DNA of 64,000 nt. Source: Pelomicrobium methylotrophicum (lineage in GTDB: Bacteria > Pseudomonadota > Gammaproteobacteria > Burkholderiales > UBA6910). Both the position numbers and the translations under genes were made by a program. The DNA lies in contig NZ_VPFL01000016.1 in NCBI RefSeq assembly GCF_008014345.1, forward strand, positions 22,453 through 86,452. Reading direction: 5' to 3'. Below are positions 16,504 to 25,153 of the stretch, one piece after another; positions within the stretch are counted from its first letter, which is position 1; every line of letters begins with the position of its first letter. The notes beneath the pieces were generated by a model. It made no database searches. It saw nothing but the letters and a program-made list of their open reading frames with translations, and was not told where the DNA came from.

Positions 16504-18452
16504 GTGGGGAGCAGCCTCTGCCTCCCTATGGTTGCTGCGATCTGGGGCACGTGAATCTGACCAAGCTCGTGCGTGAGCCTTTCACGCCGAAGGCCTGGTT
16601 CGATTTCGACAAGCTCGAAGAAGTGGTTCCGGTACTCGTCCGCATGCTGGACAACGTGCTCGATCTCACGCCTTGGCCGCTGCCGGAGCAGAAGCGCGAG
16701 GCGCAAGCCAAGCGCCGCATCGGTATCGGCATCACCGGTCTCGGTGACGCGCTCATCATGCTGGGCCTGAAATACAGCTCGGCGGAGGGGCGTGAGTTCG
16801 CGAGGCAAGTCATGGAGCGGATACGCGACGTGGCTTACCTGGCGTCGGTGGAGCTGGCGAAAGAACGCGGGGCATTCTCCCTGTTCGACGCCGAGAAGTA
16901 CCTGGAGGAGGGCACGTTTGCGAGCCGCCTGCCTGCGGACATCATGCAGGAGATATGGAAGCACGGCATCCGCAACAGCCACCTTCTGAGCTTGGCTCCA
17001 ACCGGCACGGGGTCGCTGACCTTCGGCAACAACTGCTCAAGCGGTTGCGAGCCGGTCTTCGATTTCGTTCAGAAACGTTTCATCCTGCAACCGGATGGAA
17101 CGCGCCAGGAGGTGGAGCTGGTGGACTATGCCTACCTCGTCTATCGCGAGATGGGCGGGGACACCGGCAACCTGCCGGAATACTTCGAGTCGGTGGCGAC
17201 CCTGAAAGCGGATGACCATATCCGGATGCTGGAGGTCCTGGCGCCGTATGTCGATGCGGCGATCTCGAAGACGGTCAACGTGCCCGTTGACTACCCATTC
17301 GAGGACTTCAAGGACCTCTATCTCCGGGCGTGGAAAGCCGGTCTGAAGGGGCTGACCACCTATCGCCCCAACGATGAGATCGGCGCCGTGCTGATTTCGT
17401 CGTCGGATGCCAGGAAACAGGCGGAAGACCTGGACGAGTCTGATCCTGATCGGCGTCTCAAGCTCGTAGCAGTGCCGGAAACGGTGCTCAAGAGCATGCG
17501 CTGGCTGGATCGCCCGCACATGGTGGACGGCAACCCGTCCCACACCTACATGGTGGAGTCGCCGGAGGGCGATTTCGCCGTGCAGATCGGACACTTCGTC
17601 AATGGCGACGTGCACCCGTTCGAGGTATGGGTCAATGGTTCCGAATGCCCCCGCGGGCTTGGAGCCATCGCGAAGACGCTTTCGGCTGACATGCGGTCTT
17701 ATGATCGCGGCTGGCTGAAGCTCAAGCTCGAAGCCTTGCAGAAATGCAGGGGCGAGCCCTTCGAAATGCCCATGCCCCCAGACGGGGAAACCCAAACCAT
17801 GCCTGGCGCGGTTGCCGCGTTGACGTGGTTGGTGACCTACCACTGTGCCAAGATTGGCTGGTTCGACGAAGAGGGTGACGGCACTCTCACGTCGGCCATG
17901 ATGTTCCGCAAGGAACCCAAGACGGGCACGGGGGGCACGCTGTCCTGGACGGTGGATGTCAAGAACCCGGCAACGGGGGATGACTTCGTGCTGTTCGTCA
18001 AGGAACTGGAGATGCCTGATGGCACCCGCCGGCCTTACTCGGTCTGGCTTGCTGGAGAGTATCCCAAGACCTTGGACGGCCTATGCAAGCTGCTGTCCAT
18101 CGACATGCGTATCGTCGATCCGGCGTGGATCGGGATGAAGCTGCGGAAACTGCTGAGCTACAAGGAACCGCAAGGTGATTTTCTCGCCAGGGTTCCGGGC
18201 AGCGAGAAGCAGCAGAACTTCCCGTCCACAGTCGCGTACATCGCGCGACTGCTGCTGCACAGGTATGCGCAACTCGGCATCCTCGAAGAGGAAGGTCGGG
18301 TGAGCGGAAGCGTGGAACCGGCATTCGCCGGCGAAGCGCCGAAGTACGGTGTGGCAGGCCGCGAGTGCCCTGAGTGCGGCGTCAAGGCCGTGATCAAGTA
18401 CAACGGCTGCGACAAATGCACGAACTGCGGGTACACCGGCTCGTGCGGGTAA
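16504..18452 (+). CDS. nrdJ: Class II ribonucleotide reductase, exon 2
   Basis: Begins with the last two bases of the radical Cys codon, then GEQPLPPYGCCDLG and VNLTKLV. Downstream motifs: APTGTGSLTFGNNCSSGCEP, KTVNVPVDYPFEDF and GLKGLTTYRPN. The long C-terminal part includes two repeated segments (DGTRRPYSVWLAGE type) and ends with a zinc-ribbon tail CPECGVKAVIKYNGCDKCTNC, usual in large NrdJ proteins. An ORF caller would start it falsely at 16551. Confidence 0.9.
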
Positions 18453-18460
18453 TCCGTGTT

Positions 18461-18490
18461 CCCCCTGCGCCGCGAGGCGCGGGGGATTTT
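18461..18490 (+). terminator. Intrinsic terminator after nrdJ
   Basis: CCCCCTGCGCC, loop GCGA, GGCGCGGGGG, then ATTTTC. Confidence 0.75.
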
Positions 18491-18660
18491 CAAAGGGGCG
18501 CGAGGCGTTCCTTCGAAAATCCTCTGCATTCCGTAATGGATGCGGGATTGGCGGTAGCTGGCCGCTCAAAACAATCAGCATCAAGGAGGCGTTCGGGCGA
18601 CCGGACGCCATTCATCAACCCCCGCCGGGGACGCATGTTCCCGGTGAGGGGATGCATGCG
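18486..18660 (+). ncRNA. Multi-stem leader RNA, copy D
   Basis: GATTTTC...GAAAATC hairpin; CATTCC-GTAAT-GGATG hairpin; TAGCTG with CAGCA (about 18555-18581); GGCGTTCGG with CCGGACGCC closed by GCGA; final CCCCGCCGGGG with CCCGGTGAGGGG (about 18620-18651). The gene at 18692 follows. Confidence 0.75.
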
Positions 18661-18691
18661 CCCAGGCGATTCATCGAAAGGAGAGAGTCAA

Positions 18692-18880
18692 GTGGGCGTG
18701 CTATTCGATATGGCGGCGTTCTTCCGTTGGTTGAAGGAAGCCAGCGGAAGCGAGCTTGCGGAGCGTCACGAAATCTTGATCGCCTTCATCCAGAAGGCCA
18801 GAACCGAGAACGCGAGGGAAGAAGCGCAGTACCTTCTTCGCAAGATCGAGGAAGAAATGCTGGCTAGGATGATGAAATGA
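18692..18880 (+). CDS. Small hypothetical protein (paralog of the 19277 gene)
   Basis: 62 aa, GTG start after AAAGGAGAG. It shares a pattern with the protein at 19277 (FFRWLKEASGSEL...EILIAFIQKART...LLRKIEEEMLAR), so the two are paralogs. It overlaps by 17 bp the convergent gene on the minus strand, an arrangement repeated at the second locus. Function unknown. Confidence 0.6.
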   Translation: MGVLFDMAAFFRWLKEASGSELAERHEILIAFIQKARTENAREEAQYLLRKIEEEMLARMMK

Positions 18881-19181
18881 GGCTCAACCCAAGCTCGTTG
18901 CGCCTTTGCATCACCGAAATCAGGTTACGGGCTTCATCATGACGCCCATCGATGATGGCGAGTAGCGTATCCCTCTCAAGCGGGTCTTTGGCTCGTTTGC
19001 GGATACGCTCTCCAATCAATCCCTCGATCTCTGAATAGGAGAGTTTGAACAGCTCGCACAGCCGTTCAAACTCGTCGTGCTCGAAAAGCCACGGCTGGTT
19101 GAACAGGAGACGCCTCTTGCGCTCAAGTTCGGCCTTGCCGCCATCGACGACCGTGAAAGCTTGTTTGCGTGACTTGTTCAT
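18864..19181 (-). CDS. Small hypothetical protein (paralog of the 19616 gene)
   Basis: 105 aa. The N-terminus MNKSRKQAFTVVDGGKAELE resembles MSKSHRQTFTVINGGRIEIE of the minus-strand gene at 19616-19407. Helical, charged, no membrane segment. A TATAGC-like -10 precedes both. Convergent overlap with the plus-strand partner. Confidence 0.6.
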   Translation of the reverse strand: MNKSRKQAFTVVDGGKAELERKRRLLFNQPWLFEHDEFERLCELFKLSYSEIEGLIGERIRKRAKDPLERDTLLAIIDGRHDEARNLISVMQRRNELGLSLISSS

Positions 19182-19208
19182 GCAGATAGTTTAGCACGGT
19201 TTCTTCAA

Positions 19209-19241
19209 CCCCTCTCGGGGCACCTTCCACCCCGAGAGGGG
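19209..19241 (+). promoter_or_regulatory. Short stem-loop leader
   Basis: Perfect 12-bp stem: CCCCTCTCGGGG with CCCCGAGAGGGG, then TGGGGTGCCTCC. It precedes the gene at 19277. Confidence 0.75.
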
Positions 19242-19276
19242 TGGGGTGCCTCCGGCAACGTAACTAGGAGGCAAAT

Positions 19277-19474
19277 ATGGACAAAGAAACGATAAAGAGA
19301 TTCATCGTCTGGCTCGAAAACGCCAGCGATGATGAGATCAAGGCTCAGCGCGAATACATTCTTGCGCGGCAGGCATTGATCTCGACGAGAGAGGGCAAAG
19401 CTGATGTCAAGCTGGCTCTTCGTCTGATCGATGAAGAGTTGCTTGCGAGACTGGAGTTAAAGAAGCTCGGCTGA
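19277..19474 (+). CDS. Small hypothetical protein (paralog of the 18692 gene)
   Basis: 65 aa, ATG 19277 after TAGGAGG. Helical; shares W-L-x2-AS and LIDEELLAR with the 18692 gene. It overlaps its convergent minus-strand neighbour by 68 bp. Function unknown. Confidence 0.6.
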   Translation: MDKETIKRFIVWLENASDDEIKAQREYILARQALISTREGKADVKLALRLIDEELLARLELKKLG

Positions 19475-19616
19475 GCCGCGGCTTCAATAACTCCGCAAGG
19501 ACATCGCCCTCACGCCGGTCGGCATGCGGATTGAACAAATGGCGTACCAGCGCCCGCTCAATCTCGATGCGGCCGCCATTGATAACCGTGAACGTCTGCC
19601 TGTGTGATTTGCTCAT
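19407..19616 (-). CDS. Small hypothetical protein, shortened paralog
   Basis: 69 aa; its start resembles the 105-aa protein at 19181-18864 but the rest has diverged or is truncated. Start at 19616. The promoter region repeats the ATAGCACGGTT motif seen before the longer copy. Confidence 0.5.
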   Translation of the reverse strand: MSKSHRQTFTVINGGRIEIERALVRHLFNPHADRREGDVLAELLKPRLSRASLTPVSQATLHRSDEEPA

Positions 19617-19646
19617 GCGGTCAGTATAGCACGGTTCTGTTCCAAC

Positions 19647-19677
19647 CCCCTGCGGGGCACCCTCTGCCCCGCAGGGG
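19647..19677 (+). promoter_or_regulatory. Short stem-loop leader of the ArdC-like gene
   Basis: Perfect 12-bp stem: CCCCTGCGGGGC with GCCCCGCAGGGG, then CATGGTGCCCC. Confidence 0.75.
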
Positions 19678-19716
19678 CATGGTGCCCCTTCTTTGTCACG
19701 TCATAAAGGAGGCACC

Positions 19717-20556
19717 ATGAGCAACACCGTCACTCGCCCCGACTGGGGCAAACTTTTCAGCTCAATCCTCGCCGAGCCTGGGCGGTTGGGCGAGTATTAC
19801 AGTCTGTTCCATAGCTACAGCCTGGGCAACCAGGCACTGGCTATGTTTCAGATGACACTGCGCGGCATCCCTATTGGCCCCATCTCAAGCTTCAACGGCT
19901 GGAAGAAGCTGGGGCGCCGGGTCAGGAAGGGCGAGAAAGCCATCGCGCTCTGGATGCCAGTCGTCAAGAAGGAGGTTGTCCAGAAGGACGACGGGACGGA
20001 AGAGGAAAGGACCAGACGGTTCTTCATCATGAAGAACCACTGGTTCGCCCTCGCACAGACCGAACCGATCGATCCCGAAAATCCAGGGACGGTACCGACG
20101 CCGGAAACCCCGGAGTGGGACCGCGCGACGGCGCTGGCAAACCTCGGCATCACCGAGGTGCCGTTCGAGCATACGGACGGCAATTGCCAGGGCTTTGCCC
20201 GCCCGGACAAGCTGGAGATCGCTATCAACCCGCTGGCAGCGATGCCGTGGAAAACCACTTTCCACGAAATCGCCCACTGCCTGCTGCACAGCAAGCGGGC
20301 GGAGGCGGCCTTCGTGGACGGCGGCGTCATCGACGCCTCCATCGAGGAGGCCGAAGCTGAGGCCGTGGCGTTCCTCTGCTGCGCCACACTGGGCTTGCCC
20401 GGGCTTGAAGAGGCCCGAGGCTACGTCCAGTCTTGGCTTGGATCTTCGGCGAAAGCCGAGGAGTTCGCCAAGAAGAGCGCGTCTCGGGTATTCGCTGCGG
20501 CGGACAAGATCCTCAAAGCCGGGGCTGCCTCGAAAGAGGAGGCTGGCGATGAGTGA
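19717..20556 (+). CDS. ArdC-like antirestriction protein with zinc-peptidase motif
   Basis: 279 aa. The N-terminal part (LGEYYSLFHSYSLGNQALA...FNGWKKLGRRVRKGEKAIAL) is the ArdC single-strand-DNA-binding domain. The C-terminal part carries the metallopeptidase helix TTFHEIAHCLLH. ArdC proteins protect incoming plasmid DNA from restriction (family knowledge). ATG 19717 follows AAAGGAGG. The stop overlaps the next gene's start. Confidence 0.85.
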   Translation: MSNTVTRPDWGKLFSSILAEPGRLGEYYSLFHSYSLGNQALAMFQMTLRGIPIGPISSFNGWKKLGRRVRKGEKAIALWMPVVKKEVVQKDDGTEEERTRRFFIMKNHWFALAQTEPIDPENPGTVPTPETPEWDRATALANLGITEVPFEHTDGNCQGFARPDKLEIAINPLAAMPWKTTFHEIAHCLLHSKRAEAAFVDGGVIDASIEEAEAEAVAFLCCATLGLPGLEEARGYVQSWLGSSAKAEEFAKKSASRVFAAADKILKAGAASKEEAGDE

Positions 20557-20731
20557 GCGCGCCTTCGTGCTTGTTGAGGTGAAGGGTGGCATCGCAGAGG
20601 TCACCCGCTTCAGCGGCGATGTCGAAGTCGTCGTCATCGACTGGGACAACATCGAGGCGGGAGACCGCATCGATGAGGAGATTCTGCGCCACCCGGTCTT
20701 CGGGCCGTGGATCGACGCGGATCGTTCCTGA
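20549..20731 (+). CDS. Small acidic hypothetical protein
   Basis: 60 aa; ATG 20549 overlaps the last codons of the ArdC-like gene, and GAGGAGG lies upstream, so it is translationally coupled. Beta-rich (FVLVEVKGGIAEVTRFSG). Not recognised; it may partner the antirestriction protein. Confidence 0.6.
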   Translation: MSERAFVLVEVKGGIAEVTRFSGDVEVVVIDWDNIEAGDRIDEEILRHPVFGPWIDADRS

Positions 20732-20773
20732 AACTACCCCAGCGGCAAGGTCACCTGATCAGGCCGCTGTAAC

Positions 20774-20801
20774 CCCAACCGGGGCCACTATCCCGGTTGG
20801 G
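20774..20801 (+). promoter_or_regulatory. Short stem-loop leader
   Basis: Perfect 10-bp stem: CCCAACCGGG with CCCGGTTGGG, then ATGGTGGCCC. It precedes the gene at 20834. Confidence 0.7.
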
Positions 20802-20833
20802 ATGGTGGCCCTTCTTGAAGAAGGAGGACGAAA

Positions 20834-21103
20834 ATGGCATACATTGCCACCGTCAAGATCGTCGTGGACGAAGCCAATGAGGCTATGGTCTACGACGGCA
20901 TCAACGAGATTCTACGGGAGGCCCAATACGGCGGGCCGAATGGAGAATTTCGAGGCTGGATCGCAGATTGGGCGTTCTGGTCCGTAGAGCCTGCCAGCGA
21001 AGAAGTCGAAAAGTCGCTGGCAAGCGGAAACTACGAGGAAGGCGAAGCCTTCCCTGATTGCCCTGCACGGAGCACGGCTGAGCCTTCCTCCGGGTGCTCC
21101 TGA
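20834..21103 (+). CDS. Small hypothetical protein
   Basis: 89 aa, ATG 20834 after AAGGAGG. Acidic with aromatic residues (GWIADWAFWSVEPASEEVEK). It is the last gene of the leader-bearing region, followed by a terminator. Not recognised. Confidence 0.6.
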   Translation: MAYIATVKIVVDEANEAMVYDGINEILREAQYGGPNGEFRGWIADWAFWSVEPASEEVEKSLASGNYEEGEAFPDCPARSTAEPSSGCS

Positions 21104-21136
21104 AGAAGGTAAAGGCCGACACCAAGCAAACCATCC

Positions 21137-21160
21137 CCCCGCGTTTCGGCGCGGGGTTTT
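21137..21160 (+). terminator. Intrinsic terminator
   Basis: CCCCGCG (21137-21143) with CGCGGGG (21150-21156), then TTTT. Confidence 0.8.
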
Positions 21161-21211
21161 CAAAGCCGATTCGCCGAGTCGGTTCCGAAAAACCAGAATC
21201 TTCCTGTTGGG
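21157..21211 (+). ncRNA. Multi-stem leader RNA, truncated copy E
   Basis: The first two elements match the other copies: GTTTTC...GAAAAAC hairpin and CCAGAATCTTCCTGTTGGGTA. The TAGCTG and later stems are absent. The rest of 21212-21532 holds two palindromes and a possible start of a lost gene (GTG near 21483 with a ribosome site, about 20 plausible codons), then the R-M genes. Confidence 0.5.
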
Positions 21212-21232
21212 TATCCACAAAATTTGTGGATA
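21212..21232. promoter_or_regulatory. Palindrome with two facing DnaA-like boxes
   Basis: TATCCACAAA and TTTGTGGATA flank one A. The right half extends to TGTGGATAA, a perfect DnaA box. Confidence 0.5.
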
Positions 21233-21331
21233 ACCGGGCTGTCGTTGGGCCTCTCTGCCAGAGATTTACGGTCTTTTTCTGGCTTGATCAAAGATTGTGC
21301 AACCCGCGCGAAGCTCAAGGCGGCAATCGCA

Positions 21332-21357
21332 TTCATGATAACTGTTATTATCATGAA
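21332..21357. promoter_or_regulatory. Inverted repeat, possible operator
   Basis: TTCATGATAA and TTATCATGAA are separated by CTGTTA. The gene it served may be the remnant near 21483. Confidence 0.5.
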
Positions 21358-21532
21358 CGCGATTTTTTTCGTGCAACTCGGCCCGCCCAAAATACGGATG
21401 GCAAACCCCATAGATAACAATTGCTTGCGGCCACGTTTTCTGCTATATCGGCGACAAACGACAGGAAGGAGAAGAGGCGGTCGTGCTCGAACTGAAGAAG
21501 CACGGGAAGGGATTCTTCGCCTCAGAGGTTCA

Positions 21533-21958
21533 TCATCGGCCACCCCGAGATTCAACGGACTGTCGTATGCGGGCGGCTAAAGTTTCCAGCGCTTCTCTAT
21601 TGCGCGTCTCACACTCCCAGATCACCAAGACTCTCCAGCCGGCGGACTCTAGCTCTGTGCGATGGCGTGCATCGCGAGCAATGTTCCCCTCTAGCTTGCG
21701 TGTCCAGTAATCGGTCCGGGACTGAGGGCGAGCGGCTGCGGGGCAATTGGGGTGTTGATGCCAAAAGCAACCGTGCACGAATACCACGGTCTTTCGGCTA
21801 GGGAACACCAGATCGGGAACGCCAGGCAGGCGGCGATCATGTAAGCGGTATCGAAGACCAGACGCATGCAAAAACCGCCGAACTGCCATTTCCGGAGCAG
21901 TGTCGCGGGAATGCACGGCCCGCATGGTTCGGCTTCGCTGCTCCGGCGTTTCCTTCAT
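21533..21958 (-). CDS. vsr: Very short patch repair endonuclease Vsr
   Basis: 141 aa. Nicks T:G mismatches left by deamination of 5-methylcytosine, typically encoded beside a cytosine-5 methylase. Visible: SRTMRAVHSRDTAPEMAVRR, GVPDLVFPSRKTVVFVHGCF, the zinc-binding WHQHPNCP region and DYWTRKLEGNIARD. The start overlaps the stop of the putative restriction gene, so the three minus-strand genes form one operon. Confidence 0.92.
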   Translation of the reverse strand: MKETPEQRSRTMRAVHSRDTAPEMAVRRFLHASGLRYRLHDRRLPGVPDLVFPSRKTVVFVHGCFWHQHPNCPAAARPQSRTDYWTRKLEGNIARDARHRTELESAGWRVLVIWECETRNREALETLAARIRQSVESRGGR

Positions 21959-22887
21959 GTCCGGATTTCGATTTTTAGGCTTGGGTCTGTTTCGACTTCT
22001 TCGACAATTTCATTGTACCGGTTCACTACCTCAGCTACGGCAACACGACGACCTTCGGCTGCGAACTTACCAAGTTCGTAGAGGTTTAGAGCAACGAACT
22101 GCTCGACCTCGAAAACATCAATGCGCTCGCCTAGGCCAGCGTTCTCGGCTAGTCCCTCGGCTACCAAGACGCCCCGCGTAGTCGTAACAATGATTGGCTT
22201 ATGACCGTTGTCGATATTCTCGCGGCAGCGGGCGATAACAGCTTCGCTAGGAGCTGTGGTGACATGGATCGCCACATCTCCAATGAAAAAATCCCCATTG
22301 CGACCGGTTTGTGCGTCGGACGTAGAGAAACTGTTGTGCTTAAACTGGCCGGCGCCCAAGGCGCAATCAAGCTTTGCGCCCACTAAGTGCTGGATTACTG
22401 CGCCGGCATACTGCATTCCTGGCGTATTGCGCTGACGTTCTTCCGCCTGAGCGATAACATCGCGCACCAGCGTGCGCAAACTGCGTGAAGCATCCAGACG
22501 AATTTTGAAGGGCTTGGCTGCAAAGAACTCGTGAACGCGTTCGATCCAGAATGCTTCGACAGCATCAAGATCAACAGGGCCGGCGGTCGCTAGGTTGTTG
22601 AGGAACGCAACGTACTCGCGCATGTTGCCAATGCTGCCGCGACTAGTGCGCCCACCCTCCGCAGCCAAAACGCGCGTGATGCCGTGGCGGCCAAGAACCG
22701 CTTGAACTGCCGCACGGCCCAAACCAAGCACTTGACCACCCCCATCCGTGAGAAGGGTATCTGGGTCCAGTGGAAGCCCCCTCGCCTTAGCGTGTTGTGT
22801 CACAACCAAAGCTACGCACAGCGGACCTTTGCGACTGAATTTTCGCTCCGTGTTGAATGCTTGGAGGGCGGCTTTCAAGGCCGACAT
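21955..22887 (-). CDS. Putative type II restriction endonuclease (DUF4928)
   Basis: 310 aa. It resembles the DUF4928 proteins that accompany cytosine-5 methylases. A possible PD-(D/E)XK-like core is NGDFFIGDVAIHVTTAPSEA, preceded by KLDCALGAGQF. It starts at the last base of the methylase stop codon and runs into vsr, which is strong context for the restriction partner. Specificity unknown. Confidence 0.75.
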   Translation of the reverse strand: MSALKAALQAFNTERKFSRKGPLCVALVVTQHAKARGLPLDPDTLLTDGGGQVLGLGRAAVQAVLGRHGITRVLAAEGGRTSRGSIGNMREYVAFLNNLATAGPVDLDAVEAFWIERVHEFFAAKPFKIRLDASRSLRTLVRDVIAQAEERQRNTPGMQYAGAVIQHLVGAKLDCALGAGQFKHNSFSTSDAQTGRNGDFFIGDVAIHVTTAPSEAVIARCRENIDNGHKPIIVTTTRGVLVAEGLAENAGLGERIDVFEVEQFVALNLYELGKFAAEGRRVAVAEVVNRYNEIVEEVETDPSLKIEIRT

Positions 22888-24071
22888 TACGCCACTTTCT
22901 TCTCAACTGCCAAGGCTGCTGCCACTAATGGCTCAAGGATGTGCTCGGCAAGGAAACGGACCACAGGGACCGCCACGCCGTCGCCCGCCAAGTGATAGGC
23001 GTCGTTGTAGTTCTTGGGCAATATGTATGTGTCTGGCAGCCCCATGAGGCGAGCAGCTTCACGCGGAGACAGTAGGCGCGAACGAACCCGCCCGTTCTCA
23101 ATCACCATGATGATCTGACGGCTTGAGCCTCCGGCAGGAGTGCGCAAGCAGCCTGCAACGTCATCGAAGCGAATTTCGGCGCGCTGCACTTTTTCGCCGT
23201 TTGGGCCATCGGCCCGGGTGCGCTTGTAGATCGTACCGACTAGGCGGCCGCCAGCCTTCTTTGCCGCTTCGACTTTTGCCAAATTCAGCGGATTCATCAT
23301 GCTGAGCAGCTTCTTCGTCTCAGCAGTGGTGTGCCATCTGACACCATGCGGCTCATCTTCCACCAGGTCGGCGAAAATTGATGTCCGGGCCGGAGGGGTC
23401 GGCAAGCGCCACCACACCCAAGAACTTTGTGCGCGTTTAGAGAGTTTCCCGTATGCCTCGATCAATGCGGGTGGATGCCATTCTCCCTCCGGACCGCCAG
23501 CCATGAGGGTGCGGGGAATCGGTGAGGACTTGCGCACGCCAATGATGAACAGCCTAGGGCGGGATTGAGGCAAGAAATGAACGGCATTGATGACAACGGC
23601 TCCGAACCGGTAGCCGCCATTCGACATAGCTGAACCGATCGCAGCAAAGTCCTTTCCGTTGTGGGAGCTAAGAGCGCCGCACACGTTCTCCAGCACGACC
23701 AGGCGCGGTGCTCGATCTTCGTCGCCCAGGGCTTTGATGAGCTTCCAGAACGGCCAGAAGGTGCCGGAGCGGTCGCCCTTGAGGCCAGCGCCGGCACCGG
23801 CCAGGGAAAGGTCTTGGCAAGGGAACGAGGCCCAAGCCAGGTCGGCGCCGGCCGGTAGGTCGGCCGTGGTCAGCGCAGCCACGTCGCCGACGCGGAGATG
23901 GTCGGCCCCCCAATTCGCGATGTAGCTGGCGGCCTTCTTCGGGTCGAAGTCGTTGGCAAAGAGGCACTGCCAGTTGGGGCCAAGGCCGGCGCGGGCCATG
24001 CCGCCGCCGGCGAAGAACTCATAGAAGCTAGCCATTGGTTCTTTGCGGGCGTCTTTGCGTGCGGCTTTCAT
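22887..24071 (-). CDS. DNA (cytosine-5) methyltransferase
   Basis: 394 aa. Motif I YEFFAGGGMARAGLG, motif IV FPCQDLS with the catalytic Cys, motif VI LENVCGAL, motif VIII QSRPRLFIIG, and a C-terminal SPREAARLMGLP block are all present. First gene of a three-gene R-M plus repair operon. A start at 24035 is also possible. The target site cannot be read from the sequence. Confidence 0.94.
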   Translation of the reverse strand: MKAARKDARKEPMASFYEFFAGGGMARAGLGPNWQCLFANDFDPKKAASYIANWGADHLRVGDVAALTTADLPAGADLAWASFPCQDLSLAGAGAGLKGDRSGTFWPFWKLIKALGDEDRAPRLVVLENVCGALSSHNGKDFAAIGSAMSNGGYRFGAVVINAVHFLPQSRPRLFIIGVRKSSPIPRTLMAGGPEGEWHPPALIEAYGKLSKRAQSSWVWWRLPTPPARTSIFADLVEDEPHGVRWHTTAETKKLLSMMNPLNLAKVEAAKKAGGRLVGTIYKRTRADGPNGEKVQRAEIRFDDVAGCLRTPAGGSSRQIIMVIENGRVRSRLLSPREAARLMGLPDTYILPKNYNDAYHLAGDGVAVPVVRFLAEHILEPLVAAALAVEKKVA

Positions 24072-24251
24072 AGGCGCTATTGTGGCGCCATTTTACTCAA
24101 ATTTGAAGCGCGCCCAAGGAGGCCGTCAGGGGCGAGCCCCCGCGCGAGACGACCGGAAGCGGCGCTCCAGCGGTACAGAGGCCGGTTCCTGGCGAGCATA
24201 GCGCGTTGGCGACGAACTCATAATCGTCGAGTTGCTTGTTCCCCTGTCCGT

Positions 24252-25091
24252 TCAGAACAGCACAGTCGAGTCGAGATGCCCCGCAACAGAACAGCCAGGC
24301 CCGTGCAGGATGAGCTGAAGCGTGCGCTCGCCTCTGTATTCGTTCTCGTCCAGTTCGTACACCGCGCGCAGGCGCATCCCGGCATCCACCGGCAGGGGCG
24401 CCTGCGCCGATTCACGCGCACCGAACCATATCCCCGGCGCCCTCATCGAGCCGGAGCGCAGAACGAGGCGCAGGTGGGTTCCATCCCCCGCCGGACGCGC
24501 GTCCACCACCTCAAACTCGCCCTCAAAGCGCGGCGCCTCGAATTCCCGTCCGTAGGGGCCGAGCGAGGCCAGTTCATCGGCCAGTTCCAGGTTGAGTAGC
24601 CGCGCTGGCAGCTCGCCATCGGTCAGAACGATCCAGCCCGGTTCCGATTCCAGGCCAGAGGCGGGTTGTGTGCTTACGGCGTGGTCCAGAAGGACGCGAA
24701 AGAGGTCAATGTCCTCCCGCCGGAGCGTAAGCCCCGCCGCGCCCGCGTGGCCGCCAAACGAGACGAAGATGCCCGGAACGGTGTCGGCACAGGTCTGAAG
24801 CACATCGCGGATATGCACACCCGGCACGCTCCGCGCGGAGCCCGTCACCAGGGTGTCCGAACCGAACAGAGGCGAGAGGCAGACGACCGGACGGTTGTAT
24901 CGCTCCACCAGGCGGCTGGCGACAATGCCGTGTACGCCCGAGTGGCCCTCGGGCAGCCATACCACCAGGGCTGCCGCGCCTTGTTCAAGTTCGCGTCGTG
25001 CTGCGGCCACCGCGAAGTCGGTCAGCTCGCGTTCGATCCGTTTGCGCAAGGTGTTTGCTTGGTCAAGGGCGGCCGCATATCGCCCTGCCAC
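24252..25091 (-). pseudogene. recJ: Truncated RecJ: C-terminal DHHA1 and OB domains only
   Basis: 280 codons from a GTG; RecJ is about 570 aa. The DHHA1 glycine motif GGHAGAAG and the C-terminal OB-like domain (LGPYGREFEAPRFEGEFEVVD) are present. The N-terminal DHH catalytic domain with the metal-binding Asp/His residues is missing, and the upstream frame (25092-25160) does not resemble RecJ. It is probably a fragment brought in with the R-M island. Confidence 0.75.
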
Positions 25092-25153
25092 ACTGTCCGA
25101 GTCGGACAGCGAAGTAGGCGGGTCTACTGGCCAGGCAGCAAGCGGCCGGCCTG

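Noticed and set aside
21094..21417. 107-codon plus-strand ORF
   Set aside because: It runs through a terminator and two palindromes and has no recognisable protein features.
24252..25091. Functional RecJ exonuclease
   Set aside because: The DHH catalytic domain is missing, so activity is not expected.
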